NCBI GenBank assembly: GCA_009928665.1
Contig: SACF01000027.1
Coordinates: 1 to 51,020, forward strand
Reading direction: 5' to 3'
DNA: 51,020 nt
Source: Alphaproteobacteria bacterium
Lineage (GTDB): Bacteria > Bacteroidota > Bacteroidia > Bacteroidales > FEN-979
Below, in pieces: positions 6,389 to 12,748 of the stretch (its first letter is position 1; each line of letters begins with the position of its first letter). The position numbers and the translations under genes were made by a program. The notes beneath the pieces were generated by a model. That model was not told where the DNA came from and made no database searches. It saw only the letters and a list, made by a program, of their open reading frames with translations.

Positions 6389-7216
6389 TCATATCCACCC
6401 CATCAGCCAGTAGTATCCGATTGCGACATATTCGCGCAGGAGTTCGAGTTCATATTCCAGGTAGTTCCAGAATTTATAACGGAGGACTACGTTGTCACCC
6501 ACATCAGGAACATACCGCTTCCCGCCGAGTAATCCAGAGTTGAATGAAAGATCAGTTTCGATATCCTTTTCAAACGCGGGAAGACCATCGACTTTAAGGA
6601 ATCCGGCTTTTCTGAAGGTAAGAACGGCACGGTACAGATGCCCGGGAGAGGTCACAAGGAGAATGGATGGTTGATAATGGACAATTGACAATGGACAATT
6701 GACAATTGAGTGATTGAGTGATTGAGTGATTGAATGATTGACTGATTTTACATTTTGATTGTTAAGATTTGTATTTTGAACTTTGACATTTGAATTTTGA
6801 ATTCTTAAGATCAAATCTTTTACCAGTAACGCTTCAGCCCTTGTATTGGTCCCTGAATCTTCGAAAATGATTCTGTCGCGGGCAACTCCCCGCAGGATCA
6901 GTTCGTCCTTCATGCCGTTGATGGAACTTTGAGGATCGGTGGTATCTCCCGGAAGGGCCACTATGACCAGGGAACGGGGGAACCGGTCAGCCGCCTTTGC
7001 CGCGTACCAGCAGCGCATGAGTCCCGACTCGCTCGGCATACCTCCGCCGCCAAGCACCACGATGTAATCGGGCGGACGATGGATGCCTGCTTTCTTCATT
7101 CCCATGTTATAGCGAATCCAGAAAGGCGCCGAGGTCATGGCAAGGATGGCCATGATCAGGGCTACCACGCCGATGGATATTAAAAGGATTTTTACAATTC
7201 CTTTTACGGTTTTCAT
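6389..7216 (-). CDS. YdcF/ElyC-type DUF218 membrane protein with an in-frame repeat insert
   Basis: A 275-residue protein with one N-terminal membrane segment (about residues 8-30) and a DUF218 domain of the SanA/ElyC/YdcF type, probably on the outer face of the inner membrane. Family features are DYIVVLGGGG (50-59), the region SESGLMR, LPGDTTDPQSSINGMKDEL, EDSGTNTRAEA and LLVTSPGHLYRA. Related proteins affect envelope or peptidoglycan precursor metabolism, but their chemistry is poorly known. The odd point is residues about 138-184, between the helix ending LLVKDLIL and the strand ILLVTS. This segment is encoded by the same degenerate short repeats that fill intergenic gaps. The frame is kept, so a loop insertion is plausible, but function may be impaired. 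Confidence 0.8.
   Translation of the reverse strand: MKTVKGIVKILLISIGVVALIMAILAMTSAPFWIRYNMGMKKAGIHRPPDYIVVLGGGGMPSESGLMRCWYAAKAADRFPRSLVIVALPGDTTDPQSSINGMKDELILRGVARDRIIFEDSGTNTRAEALLVKDLILRIQNSNVKVQNTNLNNQNVKSVNHSITQSLNHSIVNCPLSIVHYQPSILLVTSPGHLYRAVLTFRKAGFLKVDGLPAFEKDIETDLSFNSGLLGGKRYVPDVGDNVVLRYKFWNYLEYELELLREYVAIGYYWLMGWI
6665..6805. repeat. Intergenic-type repeat mosaic inserted inside the DUF218 coding sequence
   Basis: About 140 bp containing TTGTCAATTGTCCA-type units (about 6670-6710), four GTGATTGA-type units (6712-6738) and TTTGAATTTTGAATTC-type units (6770-6803). These are the unit families otherwise seen between genes. No stop codon results in the coding frame. Confidence 0.75.
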
Positions 7217-7259
7217 GGTAATACAATCACAGTGTTACTTAGTTAACCGTTCTAATCAA

Positions 7260-7658
7260 TCAGGATTTGAATAGTTTTAATTCACTGATGAATTTGAAAT
7301 CCCTGATGTTATAAGTAAAGAGTTCCAATTCAGTGATAATTGCCGTCGACGCAATAAGACAGTCCGGGATTGACAAGCCGTGGCTTAAGTGATGATTGGA
7401 TAATAAAGCAATGGCCTTCGACGTAATTTCATTATTGATCAGGGCAATGTCAAACCGATGCAGTTTTTCTGCAATTTTTTTCAACTCTCGTTTGTTGATC
7501 GCCCCAAGCATGAGTTCTATCTTGGTGATGGCCGAAAGGACGATATTATCAAGGGTTATGATATCTTCGAGAATTAATTTCGTTTGTGAATGACGGGGAT
7601 TGGATAGGTCCCAGTAATCTATCATCACATCTGTATCACAGACTATTTTCTTTGCCAT
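7260..7658 (-). CDS. vapC: VapC-like PIN-domain toxin
   Basis: A 132-residue PIN-domain protein, the usual size for a VapC ribonuclease. The acidic residues expected for metal binding are in place: Asp 8 in CDTDVMIDYW, Glu in ITKIELMLG, Asp in IPDCLIA, and Asp near the C-terminus in NIRDFKFI. VapC toxins cut tRNA or rRNA when freed from their antitoxin. The start overlaps the end of the preceding small gene by 16 bases, the standard antitoxin-toxin arrangement. The pair lies alone between a DUF218 gene and glyS. Function is inferred from fold and arrangement; the RNA target is unknown. Confidence 0.85.
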   Translation of the reverse strand: MAKKIVCDTDVMIDYWDLSNPRHSQTKLILEDIITLDNIVLSAITKIELMLGAINKRELKKIAEKLHRFDIALINNEITSKAIALLSNHHLSHGLSIPDCLIASTAIITELELFTYNIRDFKFISELKLFKS

Positions 7659-7885
7659 GCCTTTTCTCTCAACATTTTAGCGTCGATTTGCCTACCGGAA
7701 AAAATTTCAATCAGATCTGAGGTATCTATGTTATGATCGGCAGGAATAAAAGTAACACCATTAACGGTTATTTTTTTCCTGTTAAGAGATTTTGGGGATG
7801 AAAGAACAAAGTCAAAATACTTCGACAAATCCTTTAAAAGATCCAATGTTTTAGTGCTTTTGTATTTGATGACTATTTCCGGCAT
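7643..7885 (-). CDS. Antitoxin of the VapBC-like pair
   Basis: An 80-residue protein from the ATG at 7885 (MPEIVIKYKSTKTLD). An in-frame ATG at 7912 exists, but it lies upstream of the -7 box at 7900-7907, so the shorter form is preferred. The sequence has an N-terminal beta strand, a helix (TLDLLKDLSKYFDF) and a basic C-terminal helix (DAKMLREKAWQRK) that would wrap the toxin. I cannot assign a named antitoxin family with confidence; the role is inferred from the 16-base overlap with the PIN-domain gene. Antitoxins of this kind usually repress their own promoter. Confidence 0.7.
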   Translation of the reverse strand: MPEIVIKYKSTKTLDLLKDLSKYFDFVLSSPKSLNRKKITVNGVTFIPADHNIDTSDLIEIFSGRQIDAKMLREKAWQRK

Positions 7886-7899
7886 ATGTTCCCTTTTTA

Positions 7900-7907
7900 C
7901 AAAGTTA
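7900..7907 (-). promoter_or_regulatory. -7 box (TAACTTTG) of the toxin-antitoxin pair
   Basis: TAACTTTG on the minus strand, 15 bases before the preferred antitoxin ATG, matches TAnnTTTG. The leader would be very short. No clear -33 element is seen. Confidence 0.45.
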
Positions 7908-7988
7908 GTCAAAATTTCGGCATTATAGCATCAAAATCCTGTTAACACCATTGCCTGTTCCCTGAAAAAAACGTCAGGAGGAGTCCCG

Positions 7989-9506
7989 TCAGGCAATTTT
8001 TGACCGCACCCTTGCCGAGATCTCATTCACCGATACACGTTCCTGCTGCATGGTATCGCGGTCGCGGATGGTTACCGTGTCGTCCTGCAGGGTCTGGTGG
8101 TCGATGGTGATGGCGAAGGGGGTTCCCAGGGCATCCATGCGACGGTAGCGGCGGCCGATGGTGTCTTTTTCCTCGTAGAAACAACGGTAGTCGTACTTCA
8201 GCACATCCATGATTGCGCGTGCCTTTTCAGGCAACCCGTCTTTCTTGATAAGCGGGAGAACCGCCACCTTAATGGGCGCCAGGCGGGCCGGTATTCCAAG
8301 TACCACCCGTTCGCTGCCGTCGTCGAGTTTTTCTTCCCGGTAGGCCTGGCTGAGCACGGCGAGGAAGGTACGGTCGAGGCCGATGGAGGTTTCAACAACG
8401 TACGGGGTAAAGCTTTCATTCGATTCCGTGTCGAAATACTGGATCTTTCGTCCCGAAAATTTCTGGTGGGCGCCCAGGTCGAAATCGGTACGCGAATGGA
8501 TCCCTTCAATTTCTTTGAAGCCAATGGGGAATTCGAATTCGATGTCGGCCGCGGCGTTGGCGTAATGGGCCAGCTTTTCATGGTTGTGGAAGCGGTATTT
8601 CGAAGCAGGGATGCCCAGCGAAAGGTGCCAGTTCATGCGTTCATTCTTCCAGAATTCGTACCATTGAAGCTCTTCGCCGGGTTTGACGAAGAACTGCATC
8701 TCCATCTGTTCGAATTCGCGCATGCGGAATAGGAATTGCCGCGCCACGATCTCGTTGCGAAACGCTTTACCGGTCTGGGCGATGCCGAAAGGGATCTTCA
8801 TGCGGGCCGACTTCTGCACATTCAGGAAGTTGACGAAAATACCCTGGGCCGTTTCCGGGCGCAGAAAAATCTCGTTCGAATCCTCGTTCACGGATCCCAT
8901 CTGGGTACTAAACATCAGGTTGAATTGCCGTACCTCTGTCCAGTTCTTGGTTCCGGAGATGGGACATACGATGCCGGTCTCTTCGATAAGGGCCTTGACA
9001 TCGGCCAGGTCGTTACGTTCCAGCGCGGGATAAAAACGGTTCTTGATGGTGTTGATTTTCTCCTGGTATTCCTTCACCCTCGGGTTGGTTTCGCGGTACA
9101 TTTTTTCGTCGAAGGATTCGCCGAACCTTCCGCGGGCCTTTTCAACCTCCTTATGTATCTTGTCTTCTATTTTCTGAATATGATCTTCGATCAGCACATC
9201 GGCACGATACCTCTTTTTCGAATCCTTATTGTCGATCATCGGGTCGTTGAAGGCATCCACATGTCCCGAAGCCTTCCAAACCGTTGGATGCATAAAGATG
9301 GCCGCATCGATACCGACGATATTTTCATGGTACTGGGTCATCGATTTCCACCAGTACTCCCTGATGTTGTTCTTGAGCTCCACACCGAAGGGTCCGTAGT
9401 CGTAAACAGCGCTCAACCCGTCGTAAATTTCGCTGGATGGAAATACAAACCCGTATTCTTTCGCGTGGGAGATGATTTTTTTAAAGAGGTCTTCGTTTGC
9501 AGCCAT
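7989..9506 (-). CDS. glyS: Glycine--tRNA ligase (dimeric, class II)
   Basis: A 505-residue enzyme charging tRNA-Gly in the cytosol. It is the eukaryote/archaea-like alpha2 type used in Bacteroidota, not the alpha2beta2 GlyQ/GlyS pair. The N-terminus has the conserved FVFPSSEIYDGLSAVYDYGP. Class II motif 2 lies around LRPETAQGIFVNF and motif 3 at IGLDRTFLAVL. A C-terminal anticodon-binding domain (IPARLAPIKVAVLPL onward) covers the last 100 residues or so. Length is normal and the start at 9506 gives the expected N-terminus. It has its own promoter and no operon partners. A long antisense frame on the plus strand is a shadow. Confidence 0.97.
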   Translation of the reverse strand: MAANEDLFKKIISHAKEYGFVFPSSEIYDGLSAVYDYGPFGVELKNNIREYWWKSMTQYHENIVGIDAAIFMHPTVWKASGHVDAFNDPMIDNKDSKKRYRADVLIEDHIQKIEDKIHKEVEKARGRFGESFDEKMYRETNPRVKEYQEKINTIKNRFYPALERNDLADVKALIEETGIVCPISGTKNWTEVRQFNLMFSTQMGSVNEDSNEIFLRPETAQGIFVNFLNVQKSARMKIPFGIAQTGKAFRNEIVARQFLFRMREFEQMEMQFFVKPGEELQWYEFWKNERMNWHLSLGIPASKYRFHNHEKLAHYANAAADIEFEFPIGFKEIEGIHSRTDFDLGAHQKFSGRKIQYFDTESNESFTPYVVETSIGLDRTFLAVLSQAYREEKLDDGSERVVLGIPARLAPIKVAVLPLIKKDGLPEKARAIMDVLKYDYRCFYEEKDTIGRRYRRMDALGTPFAITIDHQTLQDDTVTIRDRDTMQQERVSVNEISARVRSKIA

Positions 9507-9527
9507 TTGTCTTGTTTTTCAGGGCTG

Positions 9528-9535
9528 CAAAGGTA
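9528..9535 (-). promoter_or_regulatory. -7 box (TACCTTTG) of glyS
   Basis: TACCTTTG on the minus strand, 22 bases before the glyS ATG, is identical to the boxes before the L25 gene and tRNA-Leu. No TTTG at the expected -33 spacing. Confidence 0.55.
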
Positions 9536-9563
9536 GGAAAAGATTTGAATTGGTTGGGTGTGG

Positions 9564-9580
9564 GGACCCCGACGGGGTCC
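9564..9580. other. Perfect hairpin GGACCCC-GAC-GGGGTCC
   Basis: A 7-bp GC-rich stem with a 3-base loop between the 3' end of the FISUMP gene and the glyS promoter. Neither strand has a T-run after it, so it is not a standard terminator, although it could stop or protect the FISUMP transcript that ends 12 bases before it. Confidence 0.5.
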
Positions 9581-9591
9581 ATTTCAAAAGT

Positions 9592-10311
9592 CTAATCGTT
9601 CCGGATGCAACGGACCGATAAAGCGCTGGGGCGGAACTCCTCGTAACGCGAAACGATGGTATTCCTGAAACTCAGGTACATGGCCTCGGCGGTTCCCGAC
9701 GACATCATTTCGGAGGTCCAGTAATACCCGGAACGGTACTGGTCGTACCATTTCTGGGCCATGTAGTCCAGGTATCCACCGGGGTACGCCGTAAATCCGC
9801 TGCTGTTCGAGGCTCCCACGTTGGGTATCTGCCAGTCGCGCGAACCGGTCGATTTCATCTTTCCCCCGGCGAGGTTCTCCCCGCCAAGAAAACCGATCAG
9901 TGTTTTCAGTTCCAACGCTGTGGGGATATGCCATCCTGCCGGACAAATCCCTTGCGCTCCGGAAGTTTCGACATACTGCATCATCTCATCCCACTGGTAC
10001 AAACCACCCCAGAGATCGCATTGAATAAAATCGTTCCCAAAACAGTACTTCTCGACGGTCCCGTTATTGCCCTGCTTCTGCAGGATCGCCTGGTCGGTCC
10101 ATTTCCCGATATTCAGGTTTTCCCGCATCCAGCATTGCTTACCAATCATTATCGTGTGATAGATCATCCCGCCATACTCAACACGGCCGCACCCGAGACT
10201 GTCGGCAGCTGAAGTCGTATCATTGGTTTTTGATCCCATATTCGGCTGACTTGATGAAATCAGGGAGATTCCAAAAACCAGGATTCCGGTAAGCAGATAC
10301 TTTACTTTCAT
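9592..10311 (-). CDS. Secreted single-domain FISUMP protein
   Basis: A 239-residue protein with a signal peptide (MKVKYLLTGILVFGISLISSSQ) and one Fibrobacter succinogenes major paralogous (FISUMP) domain filling the rest. Family landmarks: YGGMIYHTIMIGKQCWMREN, LNIGKW, KYCFGND, WGGLYQWDEMMQY, GICPAGWHIPTALE, GYYWTSE and the end LSVRCIRND. This domain is common on secreted Bacteroidota and Fibrobacterota proteins. It has a C-type-lectin-like appearance, but its function is unknown. There is no T9SS sorting domain. The giant gene at the right edge of the window carries three copies of the same domain. Confidence 0.85.
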   Translation of the reverse strand: MKVKYLLTGILVFGISLISSSQPNMGSKTNDTTSAADSLGCGRVEYGGMIYHTIMIGKQCWMRENLNIGKWTDQAILQKQGNNGTVEKYCFGNDFIQCDLWGGLYQWDEMMQYVETSGAQGICPAGWHIPTALELKTLIGFLGGENLAGGKMKSTGSRDWQIPNVGASNSSGFTAYPGGYLDYMAQKWYDQYRSGYYWTSEMMSSGTAEAMYLSFRNTIVSRYEEFRPSALSVRCIRND

Positions 10312-10340
10312 TTTCAGGGTTATTTTCAGATTGGTTTGAT

Positions 10341-10348
10341 CAAATGTA
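10341..10348 (-). promoter_or_regulatory. -7 box (TACATTTG) of the FISUMP gene
   Basis: TACATTTG on the minus strand matches TAnnTTTG, 30 bases before the ATG at 10311. No -33 TTTG at the usual distance. Confidence 0.4.
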
Positions 10349-10409
10349 ATACTTTTATATCGAATCGGAACGAGTTTGTAAATATGAAATGCTGATTGAC
10401 CCTATTTAA

Positions 10410-10680
10410 CTGCCTCTGAAGAGGAAATGCATTTCTGAACCACAAAGACCAACTGCCAAGGAACATATTGATCTCAGTAAATTCATCCTGGTGGTAGCCG
10501 AAGACAATGACCAGCGTTACCGGTACATCGAAGCAATGATGAAAAATACAGGAATTAAGTTGCTGTGGGCATGAACATCTCGATCCATCAGGCCGTCAGT
10601 TCCGGTTGCAACAACTATCTCGCCAAGCCGATCGGTTACGGGGAGCTCATGTCGGTTGTGAGGAAGTGGCTAAATGTCTT
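10410..10680 (+). pseudogene. Relic of a response-regulator receiver domain
   Basis: Two pieces of a receiver (REC) domain lie in different plus-strand frames. The first (about 10470-10572) reads SKFILVVAEDND, then QRYRYIEAMMKNTGIKLLWA and a stop: strand 1 with its acidic pair, helix 1 and strand 2. The second (about 10571-10674) reads MNISIHQAVSSGCNNYLAKP then IGYGELMSVVRKWL: the region around strand 5 with the conserved Lys-Pro and helix 5. The middle, including the phosphorylated Asp and the Thr/Ser, is missing, and the two pieces are out of frame. This is what remains of the C-terminal receiver of a hybrid histidine kinase or a single regulator. No kinase remnant is seen upstream. Confidence 0.7.
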
Positions 10681-10713
10681 ACTGATTCGTGTTCCAATTC
10701 TAACCCGGAATTT

Positions 10714-12504
10714 TCAACAGGAATTCAGTAAACTCTCAGGAACGGGAATTTGTTTTGCTGTATGGAACTCAAATTTCAGGCCCGGAAGATCAATAACAAT
10801 GGAATTTCCATGATGGGATATTTTCCAGTGAATCTTTCTTGATTTTAGCAGGTGCAGAAAAAGGATGGTTTTTTCAAGTCCGTCGCCCCGTTTGAAATTC
10901 ACCACCTCATCGGGAAGCGCCAGCCGGTTTCCATCGTAAATCGATTCTCCGGGCCAGGCGTTCATTTCCCGGTAAGCTGCGTCAAGGTCCACCTCCCTGA
11001 AATACTCCAGGGCTACCGGATTGCGTTCAAAAACGGCTTTGAGGAAAGGCGTCCAGTTGCAAGAATCCATGTATCTTCCGGCGTAAAAGGAAAGGTCGGC
11101 GACAACGGATGCCGAGCCTTGAACGCCGGATTGCGTCTGATTCTGGTCAGCCTGTTTTCGGAGTTCCGAGAGCCGGCCGATGATCTCTTCGCGCGACATG
11201 GAAGGTTGCAGGAACAGCCTGTCGGATGGAACCGTGTCGGTTTCGCAATCGGGTGAGCCGGAATGATGATGCAATGGTTGGCCGATAAAGGTTTTGTTGA
11301 GCGAGGGAAGTCGGGGTACGGTATGGACAAATTTTTTGAAGTCATGAAAGAAATCCGGATGATTTTCCAGCTCCGAAAATTGTGATTTAAGGGCAGAAAT
11401 GAACCCGGGAAATGGTTTCAGATCAAATAACGGATCCTCGTGATCGATGTTTAACCGGTGGTCGAAAGGTCGGAGGGAAAGATCTTCTTCATCCATTTCA
11501 CAGAAAAGTTTTCGACTGGTCTTGTCTCCCAGCCGGTTCTTGCTGCCGTGCTCATATCCGAAAGCCTTTTCCAGTCTGATGTACCGGTGTGTTCCATGGC
11601 ATAGGAAATGAATCTGGAAGAGCTTCTGGTGCCGGCTGTAGTCACGCAGGAAATTCATGAAGATCTCGAAATCGACGCCGGTTTCAAGAAAACGGGTGAT
11701 CTTGTCGCGGAATTTACCGTAGCATTCGTGGCTGATGGTGGCTTCGGGGTAGATGGCATGAATGTACCCGGATAGGTGCGACACGTAAGTTACCTGTTCG
11801 TTTTCCAGCGCACGGCGTGCCAGTGCGGATAGTTCTGTTCCGTTAAACCACATGGCTTTGGTAACGATCCGGCGGTTGTTGGTGAGAACTCCTTCATCGA
11901 TCATGATAAAATTCTGGGAATGAAGGGGGGTCCCCATCAGGAAGATCTTTTCCAGCGGCACTTCGGCGACCACAAATAAGGCTGCGGCATACAGACAGGC
12001 CAATGAAACACATTCTCCGGCTCCGGTTTCATATCCCTGCTTGTACCGGAATGCATTCATGGCTTCCACCGTTTCTGTCTTCCAGTAAGGAATGATCTCA
12101 GAATCGTACTTGTCGAGCCCGAAATGACGCCGGATGTCCATGTCGAAATAATATTTATCACCTTCGTATCCGAAAAGGGCATTGGAGCGTACCAGCATTT
12201 CCATGTCGATAAACTCGCTGAACCGGCCGATTTCGGTTTGTTTATCGGTTAATCCCCAGGTATCGAGATCGAGATTGAAATTGTAATGATCCATGATGTA
12301 CTGCTTCACCCGGTGGATCTTTTTCATCGGTCCCATCTTTTTGATCCCGGCAAACCAGGAATCCTGACGCCATTTCCAGATCTCGGGCGACATGATATTG
12401 GCCAATACCAGTGCGTGCAGTAATTCCGGGAAGAGGAATATCTCCATATCACTGAGGGTGAAGGCCGAGCTGTATTTTTCAAGTGTCTTCTTATCCATAA
12501 ACAA
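10714..12504 (-). CDS. Large cytosolic protein of unknown function, possible transglutaminase-like core
   Basis: A 596-residue protein without signal peptide or membrane segments (start M1 or M3, MDKKTLEKYSS). I do not recognise a named family. The N-terminal half (about 1-280) is rich in aromatic and acidic residues. A segment near residues 158-205 reads GAGECVSLACLYAAALF, then GTPLHSQNFIMID, a Cys ... His ... Asp order resembling the catalytic Cys-His-Asp of transglutaminase/papain-like folds. This is suggestive only. Around residue 300 lies FLCHGTHRYIRLEKAFGYE. From about 400 to 470 is a low-complexity linker, and the last 130 residues form another compact region ending PVPESLLNSC. It stands alone between a regulator relic and a repeat-filled gap. 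Confidence 0.8.
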   Translation of the reverse strand: MFMDKKTLEKYSSAFTLSDMEIFLFPELLHALVLANIMSPEIWKWRQDSWFAGIKKMGPMKKIHRVKQYIMDHYNFNLDLDTWGLTDKQTEIGRFSEFIDMEMLVRSNALFGYEGDKYYFDMDIRRHFGLDKYDSEIIPYWKTETVEAMNAFRYKQGYETGAGECVSLACLYAAALFVVAEVPLEKIFLMGTPLHSQNFIMIDEGVLTNNRRIVTKAMWFNGTELSALARRALENEQVTYVSHLSGYIHAIYPEATISHECYGKFRDKITRFLETGVDFEIFMNFLRDYSRHQKLFQIHFLCHGTHRYIRLEKAFGYEHGSKNRLGDKTSRKLFCEMDEEDLSLRPFDHRLNIDHEDPLFDLKPFPGFISALKSQFSELENHPDFFHDFKKFVHTVPRLPSLNKTFIGQPLHHHSGSPDCETDTVPSDRLFLQPSMSREEIIGRLSELRKQADQNQTQSGVQGSASVVADLSFYAGRYMDSCNWTPFLKAVFERNPVALEYFREVDLDAAYREMNAWPGESIYDGNRLALPDEVVNFKRGDGLEKTILFLHLLKSRKIHWKISHHGNSIVIDLPGLKFEFHTAKQIPVPESLLNSC

Positions 12505-12660
12505 AATCAGGTATTAGGCATTGGGCGTTGGGAATTAGGGAAAAAGATTCAATTCAAAATTTTCGCATTTTCAAATCCTCAAATCGTTTTCTGTTTCCCG
12601 TTTTCCGTTCTCAATTTTCCATTGTCCATTTTCCATTGTCAATTCTTGTCCGCTCTTCGT
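12505..12660. repeat. Intergenic mosaic of short degenerate repeats
   Basis: Contains TATTAGGCATTGGGCGTTGG-type units, TTTTCAAATCCTCAAAT, TTTCCCGTTTTCCG, three CATTTTCCATTGTC-type units and GTCCGCTCTTCGTCCGCC. Block types and their order resemble the gaps at 17041, 24848 and 32695. It lies upstream of the 596-residue protein gene. Confidence 0.7.
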
Positions 12661-12677
12661 CCGCCAGTTCCCGGTTG

Positions 12678-12685
12678 CAAAGGTA
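12678..12685 (-). promoter_or_regulatory. -7 box (TACCTTTG) upstream of the 596-residue protein
   Basis: An exact TAnnTTTG match on the minus strand, directly behind the terminator of the preceding gene. It lies about 170 bases from the start codon, with the repeat mosaic in between, so the assignment is tentative. Confidence 0.35.
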
Positions 12686-12695
12686 CCAAAAATAG

Positions 12696-12730
12696 AAAAA
12701 GGCTGTCCGCTTGCACGGTATAGCCTTTTT
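12696..12730 (-). terminator. Terminator of the Omp28-like T9SS protein gene
   Basis: AAAAAGGCT (12696-12704) pairs with AGCCTTTTT (12722-12730) around a 17-base loop. On the minus strand the stem ends in a T-run, 20 bases after the stop at 12749. The A/T arms make it usable in both directions. Confidence 0.7.
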
Positions 12731-12748
12731 CGTATCATATTCAAAAGA

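Noticed and set aside
8736..9536. A 266-codon plus-strand frame opposite glyS
   Set aside because: It lies fully antisense to the well-conserved glyS, starts without a promoter and shows no family features.
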